Positions 9,179 to 20,395 of a stretch of DNA of 64,000 nt are shown here, one piece after another. The number at the start of each line of letters is the position of its first letter. Position 1 is the stretch's first letter. The notes beneath the pieces are model-generated. The model was not told the origin of the DNA, ran no database searches, and saw only the letters and a program-made list of their open reading frames with translations. The position numbers and the translations under genes are program-made. The DNA is from Herbihabitans rhizosphaerae (lineage in GTDB: Bacteria; Actinomycetota; Actinomycetes; Mycobacteriales; Pseudonocardiaceae): contig NZ_SGWQ01000018.1 of the NCBI RefSeq assembly GCF_004216555.1, positions 29,763 through 93,762 of the forward strand, in the 5' to 3' direction.

Positions 9179-9408
9179 GCCGCCACCACAACAACCTCGG
9201 CGCCGACCACGTCGGGTTCCGGCACCGGATCGCCCGCTTCGCGCAGCCCTTCGAGGTGGAACGCCACCGCCTCGCGCATCAAGGTCGCGCACTCGTCATA
9301 GGTCGACGCGGCGGCGACAACACCAGGCAGACTCGGCGAGTACGAGCTGAACCCGCCCGCCTCGTCGCCGTAGACAAGGATCGCGTACCCGGGCACCGTC
9401 GCCTCCAT
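9175..9408 (-). CDS. Orphan HicB-like antitoxin
   Basis: 77 aa. The sequence from MEATVPGYAILVYGDEAGGF through SPSLPGVVAAASTYDECATLMREAV matches the small partially degraded RNase-H fold of HicB antitoxins. I start at ATG 9408, where the HicB fold begins; a GTG at 9447 is the alternative and adds 13 residues. No HicA toxin is encoded beside it: the DNA immediately upstream has only a short open stretch before a stop. It could be a solitary regulator or a remnant of a hicAB pair. Confidence 0.7.
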   Translation of the reverse strand: MEATVPGYAILVYGDEAGGFSSYSPSLPGVVAAASTYDECATLMREAVAFHLEGLREAGDPVPEPDVVGAEVVVVAA

Positions 9409-9492
9409 TCGAACTCGACTGGCGGCAGTCGGCTTCACAGTCGTCACTGGTACAACGAGATCAGAGGTGAACCACTCGACCGTGTGATTTCG

Positions 9493-11550
9493 TTAGCGGA
9501 GACCGTTTCGTCGGGCGACGGCGATCAGGCGATCGGGGTCGTCGGAGATGATCCCGTCGACGCCGAGGTCGATCACCCGCTGCATCGTGGCCTCGTCGTT
9601 GACCGTGTAGGGCACCACCTTCAGCCCGTGCTTCTGTTGCAGCGAACCGGTTTCCGGGCCGTGGAAGTACGCGGGGTCGGTGCGCAGGTACCAGTCCGGC
9701 GACGGCGCCTTCACCTGCCGGGGGTCGTGCACCTGCCAGTTCGCCGAGACCGTGCCGGCACCGGCCGAGCGGACCAGCCGGCCCAGGTCCCGGTGCTTCC
9801 ACCAGTCCAACCCGCCGGTCCACGGGCTGCGCACCGACGGGTCGTCGTACACGGCTCGCAGGGAGCACTCGTCTTCCAGGGTGCGGCACTCGTCCGGCCC
9901 GTACTGCCACACCAGCGCCACCGTGTCGATCCTCGGGTGCAGCCGGCGTGCCAGCATGATCGTCCGCCAGTCGAAGGACTGGATCGTGGCCCGCTCGGCG
10001 AACCCGGCGTGAGCGATCGCGGACACCAGCCGCCCGGTGAACTCCTGGTACGGCGCGGTGTCGTCGACCAGTGGGCTGATCTTGGTCTCGATGTTCAGCC
10101 GCACGTCGGTTCGCCCGCTCGCGCGCACGATGTCGAACACCTCGGCCAGCGTCGGAATCCGCTCCCCCGGCGCCGGCTGCTGGTTCGGGAACTCAGGCAG
10201 CGTCTTGGAGCCGCAGTCCACGGTCTTCACCTGCACCAGCGTCAGCTCACGGACGCGCTTGCCCACGTACGGGAACTCCGGATCACCCGGCCGCGCCGGC
10301 CCGGTGTCCACGCAGTGCGACCCGTTGACCGTGCGGTCGTGGCTCACCACGAGCACGCCGTCCTCGGTCACACCGGTGTCCAGCTCCAGCGTCGACACGT
10401 CCGCGTTGGCCAGCGCGTACCGGAACGCGGCGAGCGTGTTCTCCGGGCGCACCGCACGGGCACCCCGGTGACCCTGCACGTCGAACGGCGACGCGGAGGC
10501 CCGCGGCAGCCGGTACCCACGCGAGTCGAGCAGCGCGCGCAGCCGGTCCGGGTAGTCGGTGATCAGCCCGTCCACGCCGTCGTCGATCAGCTTGCTCATC
10601 GTCGGCACGTCGTTGACCGTCCACGGGATCACCGCGATCCGGTTGCGGTGCGCGTGCTCGACCATCTCGCGTGTCACGTACGGGCGGTAGTCCGGATCGG
10701 TGACCGAGCCGCCCTGCGGGAAGCCGTGCACCGGCGAGAACGCGGTCGCGCCGAACGACTTCACCGCGGCGATCGGGTCGCCGCCGAAGTCGTCGATGTC
10801 GATCCCGCCGAGCCACGGCGAGGCACCCGGCTGCCCGGTCTGCAGGAAGTCGTAGTTGGTCAGCGCGACCACCGGCAGCCTCGGTGCCACCTCGCGCATC
10901 CGCGTCAGCGCGCCCCAGTCGAAGCTCTGGATGCTGACCCGGCGCTCGAAACCGGCCGCGCGGATCTCGGCCGCGGTGACCTGGACGAACTGCTCACGCG
11001 GCGCGGTCTGGTCCGGCGCGCCCGCCTCCACCTTGGTCTCGATGTTCAGCTTCACGTCGTCCGCGCGGTAGCGCTTCACCAGATCGAACACCTCGGCCAG
11101 GCGCGGCATCCGCGATCCGGGCGAGATCACCTGGCCCGGCTTGTCGGGCAGCGCCTTCGACCCGCAGTCCAGTGTCTTGACCTGGGCCAGCGTCAGCGTC
11201 TTGACGAACTTGCCGACGTAAGGGAACTCCGGGTCGCCGGACGTCGGGGGCGCGGTGTCCACGCACTTGCGCCCGTCGACCTTGCGATCGTGCGTCACGA
11301 CGGCCTGGCCGTCCTCGGTGATCTGCACGTCCAGTTCGAGGGTGGACACACCGAGACGCAACGCGTTGCCGAACGAGCTCAGCGTGCTCTCCGACCGCAG
11401 CCCCAACCCGCCGCGGTGCGCCTGCAGGTCGAACTCGCGGTGCCGTGCCGGCTCGGCGTTCGTGTTGGGCGCCACCACGATGACAGCCGTGGCGGCCAGC
11501 GTCGCCAACAGCCCGGCGCCGACGGCGCGCCACATCCCTCGTCTGCTCAT
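9493..11550 (-). CDS. Secreted glycerophosphodiester phosphodiesterase with two GDPD domains
   Basis: 685 aa. A signal peptide (MSRRGMWRAVGAG..., hydrophobic to about residue 28) is followed by two complete GDPD domains, starting at H45-R46 (QAHRGG) and H361-R362 (QGHRGA). Each domain has its own HR, E/ELD and SHD/THD catalytic and metal residues. GDPDs cleave glycerophosphodiesters to glycerol-3-P and an alcohol, here outside the membrane for phosphate or carbon scavenging or teichoic-acid turnover. The ATG at 11550 was chosen because earlier frames lack a signal peptide. No PHO box was recognised upstream. Confidence 0.9.
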   Translation of the reverse strand: MSRRGMWRAVGAGLLATLAATAVIVVAPNTNAEPARHREFDLQAHRGGLGLRSESTLSSFGNALRLGVSTLELDVQITEDGQAVVTHDRKVDGRKCVDTAPPTSGDPEFPYVGKFVKTLTLAQVKTLDCGSKALPDKPGQVISPGSRMPRLAEVFDLVKRYRADDVKLNIETKVEAGAPDQTAPREQFVQVTAAEIRAAGFERRVSIQSFDWGALTRMREVAPRLPVVALTNYDFLQTGQPGASPWLGGIDIDDFGGDPIAAVKSFGATAFSPVHGFPQGGSVTDPDYRPYVTREMVEHAHRNRIAVIPWTVNDVPTMSKLIDDGVDGLITDYPDRLRALLDSRGYRLPRASASPFDVQGHRGARAVRPENTLAAFRYALANADVSTLELDTGVTEDGVLVVSHDRTVNGSHCVDTGPARPGDPEFPYVGKRVRELTLVQVKTVDCGSKTLPEFPNQQPAPGERIPTLAEVFDIVRASGRTDVRLNIETKISPLVDDTAPYQEFTGRLVSAIAHAGFAERATIQSFDWRTIMLARRLHPRIDTVALVWQYGPDECRTLEDECSLRAVYDDPSVRSPWTGGLDWWKHRDLGRLVRSAGAGTVSANWQVHDPRQVKAPSPDWYLRTDPAYFHGPETGSLQQKHGLKVVPYTVNDEATMQRVIDLGVDGIISDDPDRLIAVARRNGLR

Positions 11551-11741
11551 GAGCCGGATCGTGGCACCCGTAGGCGGCCGTGTCATGGACAACGAGTGAC
11601 ATTCGTCCCTAGGGTCACCCCATCGAGAGGTAATACGTGTGCGAATGCACACAGTTTTGTAACTTCGCGTCCCATATGAGCGACATCCATGTCTTCTCTC
11701 ACAAGAGCACTACAGCGCGACTCTGTTGGAAAGGCCTGCAC

Positions 11742-13085
11742 ATGCCACAGCAACAGCAGCAGCCGGTCCAGACGAGCAACTGGCGAGGCCGTTTTCGGGA
11801 CCACGTCCCCCACCAGCGGGGCGTCCACCGACGGCGGTCGACCCACGAAACCAGTGTCAACGGGTCTACCCCCGTTGAGCCTGCCGACGCAGGAGGTTCC
11901 GCCCTGGTCGCCCACAGCTTCACCCCGACGACGTTCCGCCCGGCAATGGCCACCCGCGACCGGCGGTCGCTGTCCCTCGCCAAGGTGATGGACGTCGCGC
12001 GCCGGCATCCGTTGGTGATGGACGCCGTGGCCCTCCTCGTCGCCGTGGCGGACGTGTGGCTCGTGATCCCGTCGAAGGCGACGACGTACTCGGTCTGGCT
12101 GTCCGGGATCGCGTGCGCCGCGATGCTCATCCGCCGGCGCTTCCCGTTCATCGCCGTGCTGATCACGATCCCCGGGTATCTCGCCGGCTGGGCCGCGCTC
12201 GCCGCGGTGATCGCACTGGGCACGCTCGCGCGGCGAAAGCTCCTCGGCTGGCAGACCATGGTGGGCGCCGCGCTGGTGTTCATGGCGAAGTACGTGCTCT
12301 GGCCGTTGCCCGACTTCTTCGCAATCGGCTGGCGCGAGCACATCCTGCGGGTGATCTACGGGATCATCTTCGCGGCCATGCCGGTCGCCGTTGGTCTGCT
12401 CGCACACGCGCGGCAGGAGCTGTCCGACCGGATCACCGAGCTCGCCGCGAGCCGCGAACGGGAGAACCGCCTGCACGCCGAGGCGATCAGGGGCGCGGAA
12501 CGGGCGCGGCTGGCCAGGGAGATGCACGACGTGGTGTCACACCAGGTCACGCTGATCGCCATGCAGGCAGGCGCGCTGCAGGTCACCCGCAATCCGGACG
12601 AGTCGCGCGAGGTGGCGCAAACCATCCGCGACCTGAGTTCGCGCACACTGGTCGAGCTGCGTGAACTCGTCGGGGTGCTGCGATCCGGAAGCTACGACGA
12701 CGCGGCACAGCCCGGCCTGGAAGAGGTGGGCGAACTGATTCGCGAGGCGGACGTGCCGATCAAGCTGGCCGTCGACACCGCGACCGAACAGCTGCCGCCG
12801 CCGGTCTCCCGCGCCGCCTACCGCACCATCCAGGAAGCGCTCACCAACGTGCGCAAGCACGCCTCGGGAGCGCCGGCCACCGTGCGCGTCCACACCGAGG
12901 GCGACGCGTTGACCGTCGAGGTGCACAACGGCCCGTCGGCCGACCACGCGTGCACGCTGCCGTCCGGAGGCCACGGCCTCATGGGGCTCCGAGAGCGCGC
13001 CGGCCTGCTTGGTGGCACCTTCCACGCCGGACCGACCCGCGAAGGCGGATTCCGAGTCCGCGCCCGCTACCCACTCGCGGTCTGA
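11742..13085 (+). CDS. Sensor histidine kinase, NarL/LiaS type, orphan
   Basis: Several TM segments (about residues 85-205) precede a dimerisation domain with the phosphoacceptor His in REMHDVVSHQVTL and a C-terminal HATPase_c with GGHGLMGLRERAGLLGG. I chose ATG 11742 because GGAAAGG lies 7 nt upstream; this gives a 68-residue Gln/His/Arg-rich cytosolic extension. ATG 11946 (MATRDRR) would give a conventional 379-aa protein but lacks a clear ribosome-binding site. No response regulator is adjacent. The gene ends before a strong bidirectional hairpin. Confidence 0.85.
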   Translation: MPQQQQQPVQTSNWRGRFRDHVPHQRGVHRRRSTHETSVNGSTPVEPADAGGSALVAHSFTPTTFRPAMATRDRRSLSLAKVMDVARRHPLVMDAVALLVAVADVWLVIPSKATTYSVWLSGIACAAMLIRRRFPFIAVLITIPGYLAGWAALAAVIALGTLARRKLLGWQTMVGAALVFMAKYVLWPLPDFFAIGWREHILRVIYGIIFAAMPVAVGLLAHARQELSDRITELAASRERENRLHAEAIRGAERARLAREMHDVVSHQVTLIAMQAGALQVTRNPDESREVAQTIRDLSSRTLVELRELVGVLRSGSYDDAAQPGLEEVGELIREADVPIKLAVDTATEQLPPPVSRAAYRTIQEALTNVRKHASGAPATVRVHTEGDALTVEVHNGPSADHACTLPSGGHGLMGLRERAGLLGGTFHAGPTREGGFRVRARYPLAV

Positions 13086-13101
13086 CGACGAACAGAGACG
13101 A

Positions 13102-13138
13102 ATGGATGAGCGGGCTCGTGACGAGCCCGCTCATCCAT
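13102..13138. terminator. Bidirectional hairpin terminator
   Basis: An 18-bp perfect inverted repeat (arms 13102-13119 and 13121-13138, ATGGATGAGCGGGCTCGT and its complement) with a single central base. It sits exactly between the convergent ends of the histidine kinase (13085) and rbpA (13153). The size and position fit a shared factor-independent terminator, though no T-tract follows. Confidence 0.85.
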
Positions 13139-13152
13139 GTCTCAAGCGATGA

Positions 13153-13494
13153 TTATAGCTCGCGACGAGCGCGCAACTTCTCGAGCGCCTCGGCCAGAAT
13201 CGCCTCGCCGTCCTCGTCGGAGCGACGCTCCTTCACGTAGGCGAGATGCGTCTTGTACGGCTCGTTGCGCGGCGCGGCAGGTGGGGCCTGCTCGTCACGC
13301 CCGCCGGGCAGCCCGCAGCGTGGGCAGTCCCACGACTCCGGTTCCTCGGCGTCCAGGGCGAACGACGGCTTCGATTCGTGGCCGTTCGCACACCAGTAGG
13401 ACACACGGCGCCTGGGCGCCGACTCTCCGCGCTCCGACTCCCCCATCGGACCGGCACCTACACGGGTGCCGCGAATCGCGTTACCACCAGCCAT
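13153..13494 (-). CDS. rbpA: RNA polymerase-binding protein RbpA
   Basis: 113 aa, actinobacteria-specific general transcription factor that binds the principal sigma factor and stabilises the open complex. N-terminal MAGGNAIRGTRVG tail, then the core with zinc-type ligands C35, H39, C57 and C60 (YWCANGHES ... WDCPRCG), then the C-terminal sigma-interacting helix rich in Glu/Arg. The start has GAGGATC a few bases upstream. It follows secG on the minus strand, as in many actinobacteria. Confidence 0.97.
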   Translation of the reverse strand: MAGGNAIRGTRVGAGPMGESERGESAPRRRVSYWCANGHESKPSFALDAEEPESWDCPRCGLPGGRDEQAPPAAPRNEPYKTHLAYVKERRSDEDGEAILAEALEKLRARREL

Positions 13495-13575
13495 TGGGAT
13501 CCTCGCAAACCGTACCTGTGTGATACCTCTGCGGCGGCGCAGTCACGCCAGCCTCCCCACCCCGGTGCGACAAGC

Positions 13576-13809
13576 TCAGGCGACCTTCATCAGCAGGCCG
13601 AGCCCGACGATGCAGATCGTCCACACCGCCCCGACGAACAGCGTGAGGCGGTCGAGGTTCTTTTCCGCCACGCTGGAGCCGGACAGGCTGGACTGCATTC
13701 CGCCACCGAACAGCGACGAGAGACCGCCGCCCTTGGCGCGGTGCAGCAGCACCAACAGCACCAGCAACAGGCTGGTGATTACCAGAAGAATCTGAAGGAA
13801 CAGCTGCAT
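13576..13809 (-). CDS. secG: Preprotein translocase subunit SecG
   Basis: 77 aa. Two membrane helices (about 4-20 and 56-74) flank the conserved loop RAKGGGLSSLFGGGMQ. SecG assists SecYEG during protein export. In actinobacteria secG normally follows tpiA directly; here three genes (13995-15727) lie between tpiA and secG, so it may need its own promoter in the 13810-14030 interval. Confidence 0.95.
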   Translation of the reverse strand: MQLFLQILLVITSLLLVLLVLLHRAKGGGLSSLFGGGMQSSLSGSSVAEKNLDRLTLFVGAVWTICIVGLGLLMKVA

Positions 13810-14030
13810 CTCATCCTCGCTGTCGCACGACCGGGCTACAGGTTACCTGGTGACCCGCCCGCTACTTCAACCAGTGCCACGGCGAGTCACCAGGTGGACG
13901 CACGAACGTGCTCGGCCGGTGTACTCGACGGCCGGTTCACACCTCGGGGTGTTCCCCGGACGGGTTGATCACGTGCTCCTGAGAGTGACGCCCGTTGCCC
14001 GACACGAGTGCCACGGCGGATCGTCGAATC

Positions 14031-14462
14031 ATGCGGACCACAACGAAATCCCTGGTGAGTGCACTGTTCGCGGCGCTGCTGACGATCGGCCTGTTCGCCG
14101 CCTCCGCCCAGGCCACCAGCAGGCCAGACACCCGTGCTCCCGAGATCACGGTGACCTCGGGCAAGCTGGTCAAGGGCGGTGCCGCGGTCAAGCTCACCGG
14201 CACCTACCAGTGCAACGGGGCCACGTTCGACCTGCTGGCCGACGTCGACCAGGCCGGGCACGCCAAAGGCAAGGCCAAGGTCAAGGGCCTGTCCTGCGAC
14301 AAGGGCGCGACCGGCAAGAAGAAGTTCACGGTGACCGTCGCCGCCGACACGCACCGCGGATTGTTCATCTCCGCGGGCGCCTGGATCTACATCGGCCTGT
14401 GCCACCCCGGCACCCTCACGGTGTGGGCCAGCGTGAACCTCTCCGTGCACCTGCGTCCCTGA
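14031..14462 (+). CDS. Small secreted protein, unknown function
   Basis: 143 aa. A clear Sec signal peptide (MRTTTKSLVSALFAALL...ASAQA, cleavage near residue 28) is followed by a beta-rich domain of about 115 residues with three cysteines (YQCNG, LSCDKG, GLCHP). I recognise no family. It ends 6 nt before the convergent GH16 glucanase stop and belongs to the insertion separating tpiA from secG. Confidence 0.75.
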   Translation: MRTTTKSLVSALFAALLTIGLFAASAQATSRPDTRAPEITVTSGKLVKGGAAVKLTGTYQCNGATFDLLADVDQAGHAKGKAKVKGLSCDKGATGKKKFTVTVAADTHRGLFISAGAWIYIGLCHPGTLTVWASVNLSVHLRP

Positions 14463-14468
14463 CACCCG

Positions 14469-15326
14469 TTACGAGTAGACCCGCACGTAGTCGACGAGCA
14501 TCTGCTGCGGGAACTGGGTGCTGCCGTCCGGATCGCCCGGCCAGTTCCCGCCGACCGCCACATTGAGGATCATGAAGAACGGGTGGTCGAACACCCACGG
14601 GTTGCCGTTGGTGTCGGCGGGCCGCTTGGTCTGATACGCGTTGCCGTCCACCGACCAGGTGATCGCATCGGGCGCCCAGTCCACGGCGAAGGTGTGGAAG
14701 TCGTCGGCGAACGCCCAGCCGTTGGGGTGCGGGTACGTGCCGGTCAGCCCGCCGCCACCGGAGTAGCCGGGCCCGTGCAGCGTGCCGTGCACCAGGTGTG
14801 GCTCGCGCCCGATGTTCTCCATGATGTCCAGCTCGCCGCAGCCCGGCCAGCCCACACTGCCGAAGTTGTCGCCGAGCATCCAGAACGCCGGCCAGATGCC
14901 CTGACCGCGCGGGATCTTGATGCGCGCCTCGAACCGGCCGTACGCCTGGGTGAACGTGCCGGAGGTGAGCAGTCGCGCGGAGCTGTACTGGCAGGTGCCG
15001 TACCAGCACTGGCGCCCGCCCGCGTCGTCGTTCCTGGCGGTGATCACCAGGTTGCCGCCGCCGTCGAGCGCGGAGTTGGCGCGGGTGTCGGTGTAGAACT
15101 GCCGCTCGTTGTTGCCCCAGCCCTGCCCGCCGGTGTCGTGCCGCCACTTGCCGGGATCCGGCGCGGCGCCCGACGGCCCGTCGAACTCGTCGGCCCAGGC
15201 GAGCGCCCTGGCCTGGGGCCCAGCGGGCTCTGCGCCCGGTTCCGCCGCGGCCGGCACGGCGATCGACACGGTGACGAGAGCTGCTGCCGCGAGACCGATC
15301 AGCCTGCGCGTGTGCTTCCCCGACAT
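14469..15326 (-). CDS. Secreted GH16 endo-beta-1,3-glucanase-like glycosidase
   Basis: 285 aa. Signal peptide to about residue 28, then a GH16 laminarinase-type domain with DEFDG, GRFEARIKIPRGQGIWPAFWML and the catalytic motif ELDIME (E165 nucleophile, D167, E170 acid/base). Expected to cut beta-1,3-glucan such as fungal wall laminarin. No carbohydrate-binding module. ATG 15326 has GGAGGT 7 nt upstream. A DasR-like operator (15337-15358) touches the ribosome-binding site, suggesting repression in response to N-acetylglucosamine supply. Confidence 0.93.
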   Translation of the reverse strand: MSGKHTRRLIGLAAAALVTVSIAVPAAAEPGAEPAGPQARALAWADEFDGPSGAAPDPGKWRHDTGGQGWGNNERQFYTDTRANSALDGGGNLVITARNDDAGGRQCWYGTCQYSSARLLTSGTFTQAYGRFEARIKIPRGQGIWPAFWMLGDNFGSVGWPGCGELDIMENIGREPHLVHGTLHGPGYSGGGGLTGTYPHPNGWAFADDFHTFAVDWAPDAITWSVDGNAYQTKRPADTNGNPWVFDHPFFMILNVAVGGNWPGDPDGSTQFPQQMLVDYVRVYS

Positions 15327-15336
15327 GAGACACCTC

Positions 15337-15358
15337 CAGTGTGGTCTGGACCACACTG
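15337..15358. promoter_or_regulatory. DasR-type (dre) operator upstream of GH16 gene
   Basis: Perfect 9-bp inverted repeat CAGTGTGGT / ACCACACTG with a 4-nt centre. The core TGGTCTGGACCA (15342-15353) matches 11 of 12 bases of the dre consensus TGGTCTAGACCA known for the GntR-family regulator DasR. It lies 16 nt upstream of the start, overlapping the SD edge, so a bound protein would sit in the 5' untranslated region. DasR itself is not in this window. Confidence 0.75.
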
Positions 15359-15448
15359 ATTGTTGCGAACCTAAACAAACTCCGTCAAGCGACGATTCGG
15401 GTGTATTCGGGCGGTCCCACTGTCGACACCACACCGACGGAGGTAGCC

Positions 15449-15727
15449 ATGACCCCGCAACCGCTGGACCACACGTTCACCGCACCGATCGAGAAGGACG
15501 GCTCGTTCGCGACCTACGTGACCGTCCCCGAGTCGGCCGAGCTGCTCGGCACGCGGCGGGCGGTCAAGGTCACCGGCACGATCGACGGCCACCCGTTCGC
15601 GGCCACCCTCATGCCGTCCGGCACGGGACCGCACTGGCTGCCGATCCGCGCCGCGCTGTGCAAGGCGATCGGCAAGAGCCGGGCCGGCGAGCAGGTGAGC
15701 TTCCGCCTCGAACAGCGGCTCACCTGA
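15449..15727 (+). CDS. DUF1905-family protein
   Basis: 92 aa. The sequence (HTFTAPIEKDGSFATYVTVP ... GTIDGHPFAATLMPSGTGPHWLPI) matches the small all-beta DUF1905 (PF08922) domain. Function unknown; relatives are often fused to or beside bacteriocin-protection YdeI/OmpD-type proteins. A GGAGG ribosome-binding site precedes ATG 15449. It lies divergent from the GH16 gene and ends at a strong hairpin shared with tpiA. Confidence 0.85.
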   Translation: MTPQPLDHTFTAPIEKDGSFATYVTVPESAELLGTRRAVKVTGTIDGHPFAATLMPSGTGPHWLPIRAALCKAIGKSRAGEQVSFRLEQRLT

Positions 15728-15733
15728 AACGAC

Positions 15734-15769
15734 CGCGGTCCCCGGCCCTGACCAGGACCGGGGACCGCG
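15734..15769. terminator. Bidirectional hairpin terminator
   Basis: Perfect 12-bp arms CGCGGTCCCCGG (15734-15745) and CCGGGGACCGCG (15758-15769) with a 12-nt loop that can pair further. It lies between the convergent ends of the DUF1905 gene and tpiA. Confidence 0.85.
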
Positions 15770-15782
15770 ATAGTTCGAATCG

Positions 15783-16567
15783 TCAGATCAGCGGGCCGCC
15801 CGCGGCGAGCGCGCACAGCTTCGTGAACTCGTTCGAGTCCAGGCTCGCGCCGCCGACCAGCGCGCCGTCCACATCGGACTGCTCCACCAGATCGGAGATG
15901 TTGCCCGACTTCACCGAGCCGCCGTAGAGGACGCGCACCTCGTCGGACACCGCCACGCCGTACTTCTCGTACAGCGCGGCACGCAGCGCCTTGCAGACCT
16001 CCTGCGCGTCGGCCGGCGTGGCCACCCGCCCGGTGCCAATCGCCCACACCGGCTCGTAGGCGATCACGACCTGCGCCACCTGCTCGGCCTTGAGCCCCTT
16101 GAGACCGGCGATCAACTGGTCCACGCAGTGCTGAACGTGGGTGCCCTGCTCGCGCACCTCGATCTTCTCGCCGAGGCACATGATCGGGGTGATGCCGTGC
16201 TTGAGCGCAGCGCGCACCTTCTTGTTGACCAGCTCGTCGTCCTCGGCGTGGTACTCACGCCGCTCGGAGTGGCCGACGGTGACGAACGAGCAGCCGAGCT
16301 TGGCCAGCATCGGGCCGGACACGTCGCCGGTGTAGGCGCCCGACTCGTGTGCCGACAGGTCCTGCGCACCGTAGGTCAGGTTCAGCTTGTCGCCGTCCAC
16401 GAGCGTCTGGACGCTGCGGATGTCGGTGAACGGCGGGAGCACCGTGACGTCCACCTTGCCGTAGTACTTCTCCGGCAGCGTGAACGCGATCTTCTGCACC
16501 AGCGCGATGGCCTCGAGGTGGTTGAGGTTCATCTTCCAGTTGCCGGCGATCAGTGGCTTGCGTGCCA

Positions 16568-16568
<1 letters not shown>
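15783..16568 (-). CDS. tpiA: Triosephosphate isomerase
   Basis: 261 aa TIM barrel interconverting dihydroxyacetone-P and glyceraldehyde-3-P. AGNWKMN near the N-terminus contains catalytic Lys12; the catalytic His is in VGHSERRE and the catalytic Glu in [12 protein letters not shown]. The start overlaps the pgk stop by one base (TGATG). Last gene of the gap-pgk-tpiA glycolytic operon. Confidence 0.97.
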
Positions 16569-18882
<2,314 letters not shown>

Positions 18883-18913
18883 CTACTGCTGGGACCGATT
18901 CCGAGGTGCTCTG

Positions 18914-20395
18914 ATGCGCGCCGTCCCCCTGACTCCGATGAGTTTCCGCCGGCCGCCTGGTCTACCTGCCATGACCCGACACAAGATGAGCGCGCTGCTC
19001 GCCGCCGCCGGCGCCGTGGTGGCCGGCCTGATCGTCGTTCCATCGGCCCAGGCGGCGCCCGCGTCGCCGGGGTGGGCGCCATGCCGGGACCTCCCGGCCG
19101 GCCTGGAGTGCACCACCGTCACGGTTCCGCTGGACTACTCGCGCCCGAACGACGAGACGATCAGCGTCGCGGTGTCCCGGCTGCCGAGCAGCAAGCCGGA
19201 GCGTCGCCGTGGCGTGTTGGTGCTGAACCCGGGTGGCCAGGGCATGACGGCGCTCGATCTTCCGCTGCAACTCGTCGCGCAGGGCCTGCCGGCGAGCGTG
19301 CGCGAGAGCTACGACCTGATCGCGTTCGACCCGCGTGGCATCGGCCGCAGCGCGCCGGTGGACTGCGATCTGCCGCCCGACTTCTACGTCCCGCCGCCGT
19401 ACGCGCGAGACGCCGCCGACGTGACCGCGACCGCCGAGACCGCCCGGCGCACCGCCCGGCAGTGCGCGGAATCGCCGACCGGGCGGATGCTGCCGCACAT
19501 CACCATGGTGAACGTGGCCCGCGACGTCGACAAGATCAGGCAGGCGCTCGGCGAGCACCGGATCTCCTACCTCGGCTACTCCTACAGCACCTACCTTGGC
19601 GGGGTGTACGCCGAGTTGTTCGGCCAACACACCGATCGGTTCGTGCTGGACAGCGTCTACGGGCCGGATGGCGCGCACGCCTGGTCGCGCGGGATCGCCA
19701 AGGGTTTCGAGGACCGCTTCCCCGACTTCGCCGGGTGGGCCGCCGCCAGGCACGACACCTACGGGCTCGGCGCCACGCCGGACGCGGTGCGCGCCACCTA
19801 CTTCGAGATCGCCGAACGCCTGGACGCCGCGCCGGTGAACGGGACGAACGGCGCGACATTCCGCGGCAACACGTTCGCCATGCTGTTCGGCGACGCGCAC
19901 TTCCCCGCGCTCGCCGACATGTGGCGCGGGCTGCGCTCGGGTGTCCCAAGTGGACAGTCCACGGCGAACAGCGCACCCGTGTGGGACTTCTCCGGGCAGC
20001 TGCATCTGTTCTGCAACGACTCCCGGTGGCCGCGGGACGTGGCGACCTACCAGCGGGACGTCGAGCGGGACCGGGTCAGGTACCCGATGTTCGGGGCGGC
20101 GGCGTCCAACATCTGGCCGTGCGCGTTCTGGCCGGCGCCGCAGCCGGAGCCGGTGCGGTTCAGCGACCGGGGACGGCACAACCTCCTGCTGCTGTCCAAC
20201 GTCCGCGACCCGGGCACGCCGTACGCGGACGCGCTGCGGACGCGTGCCACCCTCGGCAAGCGCGCCACGATGGTCACCGTGAACGCCGGCGGGCACCTGG
20301 CCTACCTGTACTCGAAGAACACCTGCGCCGACGGGATCGCGACGCGCTGGCTGGTCGACGGTGAGCTGCCGCGACACGACACGGTCTGCCGCTAG
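18914..20395 (+). CDS. Secreted alpha/beta-hydrolase, tripeptidyl aminopeptidase-like (S33)
   Basis: 493 aa. Signal peptide, then an alpha/beta-hydrolase with the TAP-like C-terminal region of Streptomyces SlpD/E-type exopeptidases. Catalytic residues: Ser223 in GYSYS, Asp432 in NVRDPGTP, His461 in AGGHLAY; the oxyanion region is LNPGGQG. ATG 18914 has a GAGGTG ribosome-binding site; ATG 18971 (MTRHKMSALL) would give a shorter, more typical signal peptide. Likely releases N-terminal peptides outside the cell. Stop overlaps the next, convergent gene by 4 nt. Confidence 0.9.
   Translation: MRAVPLTPMSFRRPPGLPAMTRHKMSALLAAAGAVVAGLIVVPSAQAAPASPGWAPCRDLPAGLECTTVTVPLDYSRPNDETISVAVSRLPSSKPERRRGVLVLNPGGQGMTALDLPLQLVAQGLPASVRESYDLIAFDPRGIGRSAPVDCDLPPDFYVPPPYARDAADVTATAETARRTARQCAESPTGRMLPHITMVNVARDVDKIRQALGEHRISYLGYSYSTYLGGVYAELFGQHTDRFVLDSVYGPDGAHAWSRGIAKGFEDRFPDFAGWAAARHDTYGLGATPDAVRATYFEIAERLDAAPVNGTNGATFRGNTFAMLFGDAHFPALADMWRGLRSGVPSGQSTANSAPVWDFSGQLHLFCNDSRWPRDVATYQRDVERDRVRYPMFGAAASNIWPCAFWPAPQPEPVRFSDRGRHNLLLLSNVRDPGTPYADALRTRATLGKRATMVTVNAGGHLAYLYSKNTCADGIATRWLVDGELPRHDTVCR

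Noticed and set aside
8641..11679. A 1012-codon plus-strand open frame
   Set aside because: It runs antisense to the GDPD gene and across the WYL regulator; Arg/Gly/His-rich composition is the usual shadow in high-GC DNA.
15765..15785. tRNA T-loop-like string (AGTTCGAATC) near the tpiA end
   Set aside because: No acceptor, D or anticodon stems around it; it follows a terminator hairpin.
19950..19962. GTGGACAGTCCAC as another copy of the 13-bp element
   Set aside because: It is palindromic but has the half-sites inverted and a different reading frame, so I did not count it.
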